Assembly (NCBI GenBank): GCA_045531795.1
Contig: JAZSET010000142.1
Span: forward strand, 1 to 14,717
Length of the DNA: 14,717 bases
Source of the DNA: UBA4717 sp045531795
Lineage (GTDB): Bacteria; Bacillota; Clostridia; Oscillospirales; CAG-272
Direction: 5' to 3'
A program made the position numbers and the translations under genes. Under the pieces are notes generated by a model. It did not search any database, had not been told where the DNA came from, and was given only the letters and a program-made list of their open reading frames with translations. Numbering within the stretch: the first letter of the stretch is position 1; every line of letters begins with the position of its first letter. Positions 7,214 to 12,410 of this stretch are shown in pieces.

Positions 7214-7849
7214 ATGAACAGAGCAGAATTAAAAGCAAAAGCAAAACAGCAGATCAAAGGGAAAATAGGAATTCTCTTTGTAATCACTCTTATTATTGCA
7301 GTAATTTCGGGTTTAGCGTCGTTTATTTTATCTTTTGTACCCCTGGGCGGACTGGCTTGTGCAATTATTGTTACCCCTGCATTTGCCTTGAGTTTTACAA
7401 GAGTTTTTCTTAATGTTATAGCCGGTGCAAAACTAACAGCCGGTGATGCTTTTTGCGGCTTTGATGATTTTTGGTCAGCATTTAAAGTTAATTTTCTGGT
7501 TGGACTTTTTACTTTTTTGTGGTCGCTCCTTTTTATTATCCCGGGCATTGTAAAGAGCTACTCCTACTCTATGGCTATGTATATTCTCGCTGAAAACAAA
7601 GAAAAGCCGGCTCTTGAGTGCATCAACGAATCCAAGGCTATGACAAATGGCCATAAAATGGATCTCTTTGTTTTAGGATTATCCTTTATAGGCTGGGGAC
7701 TTTTAGGTTCTGTTACTTTAGGTATCGCATACATCTGGGTTTTCCCATATACTCAGGCTACATATGCTAATGTGTACCACAGCTTAAAACCTGTTACCCC
7801 TACTGACGAAATAGCAAGTGAGGGTCAGACAGAAAATACAAAGAATTAA
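7214..7849 (+). CDS. DUF975 family integral membrane protein
   Basis: A 211-residue protein starting MNRAELKAKAKQQIKGK, the usual DUF975 opening. AAAGGAGAG 5 bases upstream supports this ATG. Hydrophobic segments lie at about 19-45, 48-68, 95-120 and 155-190. The central GFDDFWSAFKVNFLVGLFTFLWSLLFIIPG region (split here around residues 85-115) with the following KSYSYSMAMYILAEN is the conserved core of the family. Its function is unknown; it is thought to reside in the cytoplasmic membrane. It is monocistronic between its own promoter and a strong terminator. A polar tail rich in Thr and Glu follows the last helix. Confidence 0.85.
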   Translation: MNRAELKAKAKQQIKGKIGILFVITLIIAVISGLASFILSFVPLGGLACAIIVTPAFALSFTRVFLNVIAGAKLTAGDAFCGFDDFWSAFKVNFLVGLFTFLWSLLFIIPGIVKSYSYSMAMYILAENKEKPALECINESKAMTNGHKMDLFVLGLSFIGWGLLGSVTLGIAYIWVFPYTQATYANVYHSLKPVTPTDEIASEGQTENTKN

Positions 7850-8065
7850 CTATTTTAACAACAAAAAGGCGTGCAATGCACGCCTTTTTTCTGCAAGTGT
7901 TTCAGGCACATTACAGCCAAACACTGCTGAAAGAACTTTCCAGAATCTGTTCTGCGGATGAGCATAAAAAGAAACTTCTTCACGAGATTTCACAGACGGA
8001 AAACTGCCAAGTATAAGTATTCTCGAACTTTTGTCATAAATAGGTTTTATAGGATGGATAATCAA
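7850..8065 (-). pseudogene. DNA-deoxyinosine glycosylase-like (UDG superfamily) remnant, 3' end lost
   Basis: A 71-codon frame starting with TTG at 8065 after a GAGGGG ribosome binding site. HPIKPIYDKSSRILILGSFPSVKSRE and YAHPQNRFWKVL are the conserved N-terminus of DNA-deoxyinosine/uracil glycosylases, about 160-180 residues when intact. The match ends near residue 60 (VPETLAEKR); the rest of the frame (RALHAFLLLK) is merely the neighbour gene's terminator read through. The catalytic core beyond this point, including the C-terminal motif, is absent. It still has a good promoter. It is best read as a gene truncated by a deletion that joined it to the end of the DUF975 gene. Confidence 0.75.
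7863..7890 (+). terminator. Rho-independent terminator of the DUF975 gene
   Basis: GGCGTGC (7868-7874), loop AAT, GCACGCC (7878-7884), flanked by AAAAA and TTTTTT. It begins 14 bases after the DUF975 stop and lies inside the end of the truncated glycosylase frame. Confidence 0.9.
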
Positions 8066-8098
8066 GTTATAGTCCCCTCATTTTATACTTGTAATTAT

Positions 8099-8127
8099 AT
8101 CATAACATATTTCCCTGTAATAAGCAA
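8099..8127 (-). promoter_or_regulatory. Sigma-A promoter of the truncated glycosylase
   Basis: On the minus strand: TTGCTT (8127-8122), a 17-base spacer, TATGAT (8104-8099). It ends 34 bases before the TTG start, so the remnant is probably still transcribed. Confidence 0.7.
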
Positions 8128-8130
8128 GAA

Positions 8131-8157
8131 GAAGCGAGTCAAAATCCGACTCACTTC
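8131..8157 (-). terminator. Terminator hairpin of the small gene at 8176-8451
   Basis: On the minus strand GAAGTGAGTC (8157-8148) pairs with GACTCGCTTC (8140-8131), ten pairs including one U-G, around a 7-base loop. A UUCUUGCUU tail follows. That tail overlaps the -35 box of the next promoter. Confidence 0.65.
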
Positions 8158-8175
8158 CTCTAAAAACATTAAATA

Positions 8176-8451
8176 TTATAAATCCTGTAAATCTGCCGCA
8201 GAAAGATCATTTTCAATATTATCCCTTGCAACATCTGTATCAATAACAGGAAACACTGAGGATATGGGCTTTTGTTCAGAATGAACTCTTGTGTGATATA
8301 CCCTCAGTGAAGGTGCCTCTGTACCGGCAATAATAGGGTTAGCTTTTTTCTTAGTCTGCTTAGCTTTACCCTGAATTTCAGGAACAGGTGCTACTTCATT
8401 TCGGAGGTTTGTATGAGTGCGTTCTATTCGTTTCATACCCTGTTTAGCCAT
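8176..8451 (-). CDS. Small protein of unknown function, 91 residues
   Basis: The ATG at 8451 follows GAGGTGA at 5 bases; the in-frame GTG three codons earlier overlaps that ribosome binding site and is not the start. The product begins MAKQGMKRIERTHTN, is basic in its first half (KAKQTKKKAN) and acidic at the end (DNIENDLSAADLQDL), with no membrane segment or signal peptide. The ordered composition, clear ribosome binding site and terminator argue for a real gene. I have the impression of similar proteins in other gut Clostridia but cannot name a family. No function is proposed. Confidence 0.65.
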   Translation of the reverse strand: MAKQGMKRIERTHTNLRNEVAPVPEIQGKAKQTKKKANPIIAGTEAPSLRVYHTRVHSEQKPISSVFPVIDTDVARDNIENDLSAADLQDL

Positions 8452-8531
8452 ATAAATCACCTCACAATTAGTATTCCCATCAGAAAGCTCAATATGTGAG
8501 GGTAATTCAGTGGACTTTGCGAAGTATTTTT

Positions 8532-8557
8532 AACTGCAATAAATACTATTTGCAGTT
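8532..8557. terminator. Hairpin downstream of the lipoprotein gene
   Basis: AACTGCAA (8532-8539) pairs exactly with TTGCAGTT (8550-8557) around a 10-base loop, 7 bases past the lipoprotein stop. The U-tract is on the plus-strand side only, so as a terminator for the minus-strand gene it is weak. Confidence 0.4.
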
Positions 8558-8563
8558 TTCATA

Positions 8564-8994
8564 TTATTTTAAGGTTTGAATAATAGCCGAATTACCAAAA
8601 ATGACAATATTATTTAATCGAATGCAAATACCGTTATCTATTGTTGAAACAAACGTCGCTCGGTTTTCTTCTAACCATATTGCGTCATCATCATTGGATA
8701 ACTCATAAATATAAGCCCACTCTAATTCAGATCCTTCATTTTCAAATTTCGTTGCGTGTACAACAGAAAGGATTTCGCCGTCAAGACTTAACTTTTTATG
8801 TATTTCAGCAATCATTTCGCTATCATAATTCTGTATTTGATAAAGATTTTCATCAAAAGCACTTACAATATCATTTATTGTTACCTCAACAGTTTGCTCA
8901 TTAGATGATTTTTTAGCCAAATCAGGTTCAACACCACACCCAATAAAATTACAGATAATAATAACTACTAAAAACATACAAAAAAGCGTTTCAT
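8564..8994 (-). pseudogene. Putative lipoprotein gene with a frameshift in its signal peptide
   Basis: The good ribosome binding site AGGAG leads to an ATG at 8994 (MKRFF). After a run of six T residues (8985-8980) this frame meets a TAG. Adding one T joins it to the long downstream frame and gives MKRFFCMFLVVIIICNFIGCG, a complete lipoprotein signal peptide with lipobox-like FIGC. The remaining 120 or so residues are soluble and acidic (for example EWAYIYELSNDDDAIWLEEN) and match no family I recognise. The inner ATG at 8977 has no ribosome binding site. This may be a sequencing error, a real mutation, or a slippage-controlled gene. A sigma-A promoter lies just upstream. Confidence 0.7.
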
Positions 8995-9025
8995 AAAAGT
9001 CTCCTAAATAATATAATGGTATTTT

Positions 9026-9054
9026 TTAATAACATAATATAAAAAATTTGTCAA
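9026..9054 (-). promoter_or_regulatory. Promoter of the lipoprotein gene
   Basis: On the minus strand TTGACA (9054-9049), a 17-base spacer and TATTAA (9031-9026). The -10 box is weaker than others here. The promoter directly abuts repeat copy C1. Confidence 0.65.
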
Positions 9055-9069
9055 TAGCAAATAAAAAGA

Positions 9070-9206
9070 TACCCTTTATTAGAAGACATTGCCTGCGGCA
9101 AGACTGCGAGTTTGCCTTTGGCAAACATCGCAAGTCAGTAACTCGATATGCTCGTCTGGCGGGTAAGAATGAGGGTCGCTGGTGCATTTCGAATAAAAGG
9201 AGTCAC
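9070..9206. repeat. tRNA-derived repeat module C, copy C1
   Basis: From ATTAGAAGA (about 9079) to GGAGTCA (about 9205) this matches copies C2 (11200-11376) and C3 (14506-14655) almost base for base. The 9102-9136 stretch forms the conserved long hairpin around GTTTGCC TTT GGCAAAC. The variable hairpin before it is TTGCC-TGC-GGCAA here and ACACG-based in the other two, so both arms have changed together. This copy lacks the T-arm and acceptor part of the tRNA-like end seen in C2 and C3; it begins at the anticodon-loop-like segment. Confidence 0.8.
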
Positions 9207-9235
9207 AAAAAAAGGTCACCTTGTGGTGTCCTTTT
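9207..9235 (-). terminator. Terminator of the CocE/NonD hydrolase gene, at the edge of C1
   Basis: AAAAGGTCACC (9210-9220), loop TTGT, GGTGTCCTTTT (9225-9235), with one T-T mismatch. On the minus strand it ends in seven U residues. It lies 28 bases after the hydrolase stop and adjoins repeat C1. Confidence 0.85.
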
Positions 9236-9263
9236 CCGTGGGCTCATAGTATAAAAATGCAAC

Positions 9264-10811
9264 CTATGATTGTTCAATAGGAAGAATTAAACAAGACTTG
9301 TAAAGATGTATTTTGTTCTCAGCCTTGTCCGTTTCAGTTTGCAAATAATATTCTCCCTTCTTGTTCGTATGACAAACATAGGTGTTATTATCGGTAGAAG
9401 AAATATCAATTCGCAGGCATTCCCCTTTCTTTATCAGAAAAGCATGTTCATCAAAGCAAAAATCCAATACAACTACATTCCCTTCTTTATAATCTCCCAG
9501 CTGATAGCACAGGGAGGTTATATCATGACGAAGCACATACGTATATTCATGTTTTTTTATACTTATACGAACATAAAAAGAAGTGTCCGGACAATTCGAC
9601 TCAACCGCTAATTTGATCTTCATTTGACCTTTAACAAAAACATCCTTTTCAAAGGTCGGCATATACACACTTACAATATCTTTTCTGCCATCAAAATCTT
9701 CTGCAAAAACGCCTTCCTCCCGAAAAGCTGGAGGATCCTTAGGATCATATTCAAAAGAAAGCGTATCGTTTCCCAGTGGAATGGTCAAGTCTTTTGTGGG
9801 CATTGTGTAAAAATCGGCTTGCCACTTGTCTTCAAACACACGATAATATGTAACAGTCCCTTTTTTATATGGAATTGCGCTTCCTTTTCTGATATTATCA
9901 AACCAAGCCATTTGATAGTATTCGCCAAACGCTTGTTTCCTTTGTCCCATTGGAAATGGAATGCTGTTGTCCTTATCATAACCGTCACCATGATTATAGG
10001 GGGAAACAAGCAACGCACTTTTCTCCTTGGTCTGCTCACTCATACGATTCCACATCTTAAAAACGCCCCCAATGTAAAAGTCATTGTATCCGGTAGTGAG
10101 CAAAATTGGAATATTTGCATTCGTAACAGCATCTTTAGTATCGCTTCCGCCAAAACGTGTAAACCAAAATTCGTGTAACGGAGATGACGCTTCCAGCATT
10201 TGTTCAAAATCTTCCGAGCAATCGCCCAAAACTCTTTCCGAAAGCCCCTTAAGGGGTAATTCCGAGAAGGATTTGATACTGTATTTTTTATTCAAATTAC
10301 ATTTCGCTTTATATAATTCAAAATGCCAATTCGCGTGTCCTTTGCGCATTTGCCCGTTTCGATACCAAAGCCGATACCGTTCGCTGTCCTGCACGTCAAA
10401 AGCTGCTCCCTTAATATCTTTTTCAAACGGTGTCGTTGCATAATGAAGTGAGGCAGTATAACTACCACCCATCAAAAATATTTCTCCATTATAAAAAGGT
10501 TGGCTTCTTATCCATTCCCTAAATGCAAGTCCGTCTTCTCTCTCATTAACATAGGGCACAAAGGCACCGGTGCTTTTTCCCTGACCTCTGCAATGTTGCA
10601 AAAGAACGGCATATCCACTCTCCAGCCAAAATTTATATCCACTATAACAATTTTGCGTTATCTCTTCCTCTGTTATACTGACGGTGTTTTTTACATACGG
10701 AGAACGGCAAATAACCACCGGAAACTTATCGTCCTTTTCGGGCAACATAACAACTGTGAAAAAATCTTCACCATTCAATCTTAAATATTGATAATAATAA
10801 CAGTGTCCCAC
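9264..10811 (-). CDS. CocE/NonD family hydrolase (X-Pro dipeptidyl-peptidase S15-like)
   Basis: A 515-residue alpha/beta hydrolase. The catalytic triad is readable: nucleophile S117 in GGSYTA, D244 in TGYNDFYIGG and H274 in SPYNHGDG, at spacings close to those of cocaine esterase CocE. The N-terminal beta strands and HCRGQGKSTG (73-82) fit the S15 fold, and from about residue 345 on there is the jelly-roll C-terminal domain of the family. No signal peptide, so cytoplasmic. The start is GTG at 10811 behind GGAG; the nearby ATG runs into a stop. It probably hydrolyses esters or acyl-peptide bonds; the substrate is unknown. It is monocistronic and lies between repeat C1 and module A1, as a self-contained unit. 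Confidence 0.88.
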   Translation of the reverse strand: MGHCYYYQYLRLNGEDFFTVVMLPEKDDKFPVVICRSPYVKNTVSITEEEITQNCYSGYKFWLESGYAVLLQHCRGQGKSTGAFVPYVNEREDGLAFREWIRSQPFYNGEIFLMGGSYTASLHYATTPFEKDIKGAAFDVQDSERYRLWYRNGQMRKGHANWHFELYKAKCNLNKKYSIKSFSELPLKGLSERVLGDCSEDFEQMLEASSPLHEFWFTRFGGSDTKDAVTNANIPILLTTGYNDFYIGGVFKMWNRMSEQTKEKSALLVSPYNHGDGYDKDNSIPFPMGQRKQAFGEYYQMAWFDNIRKGSAIPYKKGTVTYYRVFEDKWQADFYTMPTKDLTIPLGNDTLSFEYDPKDPPAFREEGVFAEDFDGRKDIVSVYMPTFEKDVFVKGQMKIKLAVESNCPDTSFYVRISIKKHEYTYVLRHDITSLCYQLGDYKEGNVVVLDFCFDEHAFLIKKGECLRIDISSTDNNTYVCHTNKKGEYYLQTETDKAENKIHLYKSCLILPIEQS

Positions 10812-10858
10812 TTTTTACATCTCCATATAAAAATAATATATTGTTATTCTTTATACAA

Positions 10859-10887
10859 ATTATATCACAAAAGATAAACAAAATCAA
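10859..10887 (-). promoter_or_regulatory. Extended -10 promoter of the CocE/NonD hydrolase
   Basis: On the minus strand TTGATT (10887-10882), 17 bases, TGATATAAT with TATAAT at 10864-10859. The same arrangement precedes the two other cassette genes (12116-12144 and 14332-14360), including the TGA before TATAAT. Confidence 0.82.
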
Positions 10888-10905
10888 TACAAGAAATTGT
10901 CGAGA

Positions 10906-10985
10906 GTTCAAGTCCCTATGGTTCGCGAAGAATTATCACAAAATAATTTCTTAATCTTTTACCACTAAAAACACGAAAAGGATTA
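10906..10985. repeat. tRNA-derived repeat module A, copy A1
   Basis: GTTCAAGTCC at 10906 matches the TpsiC loop and following stem of a tRNA, 47 bases from the -10 box of the adjoining promoter (50 in A2 and A3). A block CTAAAAACACGAAAAG follows near 10966, identical to one in A3 near 14441. The part between is diverged and shows no GGTGCAA heptamer. Confidence 0.65.
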
Positions 10986-10996
10986 CTATAAAAGAA

Positions 10997-11023
10997 AAGC
11001 TGTCCAAAAATCTTGAACAGCTT
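10997..11023. other. Hairpin within the A1-C2 spacer
   Basis: AAGCTGT (10997-11003) pairs with ACAGCTT (11017-11023) around a loop that contains CAA and TTG. The loop sequence CCAAAAATC plus GAAC also occurs in the same place of the A3-C3 spacer (about 14460-14475), so the similarity of the two spacers goes beyond the A module. Confidence 0.5.
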
Positions 11024-11147
11024 GATTCATATAATTGAAGGTGTTTTTATTTGCAACCTAAATTTGAGTAATTTTCAAAATTCATTATTAGACAAATCTA
11101 ATGGCAGAATACGTGAAAAAGCATTGAAACATAAGGCGTTTTGGTAC
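11024..11147. other. Spacer with no recognisable gene
   Basis: AT-rich sequence between the hairpins. Short open frames on both strands have no ribosome binding site and no recognisable protein. It might be a decayed piece of a mobile element, but nothing in it can be named. Confidence 0.4.
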
Positions 11148-11198
11148 AAAAAAAGACCTTGCATCTAAACCGTAATGGTTCGGATTACAAGGTCTTTT
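11148..11198 (-). terminator. Strong terminator-like hairpin before C2
   Basis: AAAAGACCTTG (11151-11161) pairs with CAAGGTCTTTT (11188-11198); the inside folds again (ATC..ACC with GGT..GAT). On the minus strand it ends in seven U residues. It lies immediately after the CCA-like end of the tRNA-like part of C2, where a tRNA gene's terminator would stand. Confidence 0.75.
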
Positions 11199-11199
11199 C

Positions 11200-11376
11200 A
11201 TATGGCTCCCCCTGCCTGAGTTGAACCAACGACCCCCTTGGGGATTAGAAGAGTAACACGCTACGTGTGTGACTCTGCGAGTTTGCCTTTGGCAAACATC
11301 GCAAGTCAGTAACTCGCTATGCTCGTCTGGCTGGTAAGAATGAGGGTCGGTGGTGCATTTCGAATAAAAGGAGTCA
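11200..11376 (-). repeat. tRNA-derived repeat module C, copy C2 (degenerate tRNA 3' half)
   Basis: Read on the minus strand, the left end is tRNA-like: CTTCTAA resembling an anticodon loop with TCT, GGTCGTTGGTTCAAC as variable region and T-arm, and GGGGGAGCCA as acceptor 3' strand with CCA. The T-stem no longer pairs fully and no D-arm or 5' acceptor strand is present, so it is not a working tRNA. The 5' part is replaced by the variable hairpin ACACG-CTA-CGTGT and the long hairpin 11271-11307 (GACT, bulged C, TGCGA, GTTTGCC, loop TTT, then its complement with a bulged A). The rest to GGAGTCA matches C1 closely. Confidence 0.8.
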
Positions 11377-11410
11377 AAACAAAAGCACCGCTGTTGCGGT
11401 GCTTCTGTTT
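11377..11410 (-). terminator. Terminator of the five-helix membrane protein gene, at the edge of C2
   Basis: Arms 11377-11391 and 11396-11410 pair with one A-C mismatch around loop TGTT. The minus-strand tail is UUUUGUUU. Directly beside it, 11412-11436 again resembles the T-arm and acceptor end of a tRNA on the minus strand (GGTTCGATTCTG, then GGGGTAACTC). Confidence 0.82.
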
Positions 11411-11439
11411 TGAGTTACCCCAACAGAATCGAACCGTTT

Positions 11440-12093
11440 TTAATTTTTAAAAAGTCCTAATAACAAGATCGCCAGTATTGTAAAATACAATATATCAAAC
11501 AATACAAAAAACAACAGTCCCCATTTTAACTTTGTTGTCTTTTCTTTCAACTTGATTAGCCCAACAGTAATCCAAAGTAAAACTACGCCGAACATAGAAA
11601 ATGCCGTAATGGTGCTGAGCAACAAAGGGATTTTAATGTTAAGTGAACTTAAAACAATCTCGATAGTATGTCCTCGTCTGCTCGGAATTTGAAATATATA
11701 TGGAGTGCAGGGTATGGGCGAAATGATTTGTAATATAACTGTAGCAATCAGTAAAACTGCTTCCCAGATATATAAGATTACACTTAATAACGATATTTTC
11801 TTGCGGTCTTCCACTTTCACATATCCGTCAATATAAAAATTTCGTTTAGAAATAAGAAGCTTAGCGAATACTTTGTTTTCAACAGATACATATTTCATAC
11901 GCTTCGCTTTGGGGTTATATGGCGACCAATAGACAATCATAAAATGGATGAGAACAAGGAAAAACGCGAAGGTTATCCAAGCAAGCATCTCATCCCTGAA
12001 GTTAAAGATGATGCCCAAACAAACCAATATCAAAAACATGACAAAAAAACCAATTCGAAAAATGTTTAGAGATGACCTGCTCTCTTTTTTCAT
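11440..12093 (-). CDS. Putative five-helix membrane protein of unknown function
   Basis: A 217-residue protein beginning MKKESRSSLNIF. The ATG at 12093 has AAGGTGA as ribosome binding site; an in-frame ATG at 12117 overlaps the -10 box and cannot be used. Hydrophobic segments: about 9-30, 37-58, 100-127, 152-180 and 187-213. Between the second and third is a basic stretch (NPKAKRMKYVSVENKVFAKL), likely cytoplasmic. No family was recognised. It is monocistronic, with its own promoter and terminator, between C2 and A2. Real gene status is well supported; function is not. Confidence 0.75.
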   Translation of the reverse strand: MKKESRSSLNIFRIGFFVMFLILVCLGIIFNFRDEMLAWITFAFFLVLIHFMIVYWSPYNPKAKRMKYVSVENKVFAKLLISKRNFYIDGYVKVEDRKKISLLSVILYIWEAVLLIATVILQIISPIPCTPYIFQIPSRRGHTIEIVLSSLNIKIPLLLSTITAFSMFGVVLLWITVGLIKLKEKTTKLKWGLLFFVLFDILYFTILAILLLGLFKN

Positions 12094-12115
12094 AATGTCA
12101 CCTTCTTTCGCTTTC

Positions 12116-12144
12116 ATTATATCATAAAATTACTATCTTTTCAA
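12116..12144 (-). promoter_or_regulatory. Extended -10 promoter of the membrane protein gene
   Basis: On the minus strand TTGAAA (12144-12139), 17 bases, TGATATAAT with TATAAT at 12121-12116. Same design as the promoters at 10859-10887 and 14332-14360. Confidence 0.85.
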
Positions 12145-12160
12145 TATACTTCCGCAAAGG

Positions 12161-12201
12161 CGCAGGTTCAAGACTAAAAGGTGCAAGAAAAGGTGCAATG
12201 G
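12161..12201. repeat. tRNA-derived repeat module A, copy A2, with two GGTGCAA heptamers
   Basis: GCAGGTTCAAG at 12162-12172 matches the tRNA T-arm, followed by GGTGCAA at 12180-12186 and again at 12192-12198. GTTCAAG lies 50 bases from the -10 box, exactly as in A3. The second heptamer is 26 bases past the start of GTTCAAG in both A2 and A3. Confidence 0.7.
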
Positions 12202-12257
12202 TGAATGAGAAACAGAAAAAAGCCATTCAAGATTGTGTGCACATATTTCGGATGCAG

Positions 12258-12359
12258 TCGCCCCGAAACGGCGAGTTTTGCAAGGAAAGCCTCGCATTTG
12301 TAGTAAAACGCTTGCGTTTTACTACGGGTTCTGAGGGCGAGACTCTACCGCTCGCACTC
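12258..12359. repeat. Cluster of four hairpins between module A2 and the BspA-like gene
   Basis: Four inverted repeats in about 100 bases: TCGCC/GGCGA (12258-12274); GCGAG/CTCGC (12271-12295, partly exclusive with the first); a perfect 12-base-pair hairpin with loop TT (12300-12325); and GAGGGCGAG/CTCGCACTC with one mismatch (12333-12359). On the minus strand the last contains AGCGGTAGAG, like a tRNA D-arm. It takes the place that module C has in the other two junctions. It may also help terminate the BspA-like gene, though no U-tract follows. Confidence 0.6.
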
Positions 12360-12410
12360 AATAAAATTTTAATTAATCAACGAAAAATCTCTCACACGTT
12401 CCACGTCAAG

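Noticed and set aside
9102..9136. Integron attC site
   Set aside because: The long hairpin with bulged bases and GTT...AAC resembles attC in outline, but the loop is only three bases, the core-site consensus does not fit well, and no integron integrase is present.
9048..9254. A 68-residue protein on the plus strand across C1
   Set aside because: It is made wholly of repeat and terminator sequence and has no ribosome binding site.
11200..11280. A functional tRNA-Arg(TCT) gene on the minus strand
   Set aside because: The anticodon-like loop, T-arm and CCA are recognisable, but the T-stem is mispaired and there is no D-arm or 5' acceptor strand. It is a remnant or mimic.
12094..12117. Upstream ATG for the membrane protein gene
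   Set aside because: It overlaps the -10 box and would not be in the transcript; the ATG at 12093 has AAGGTGA in front.
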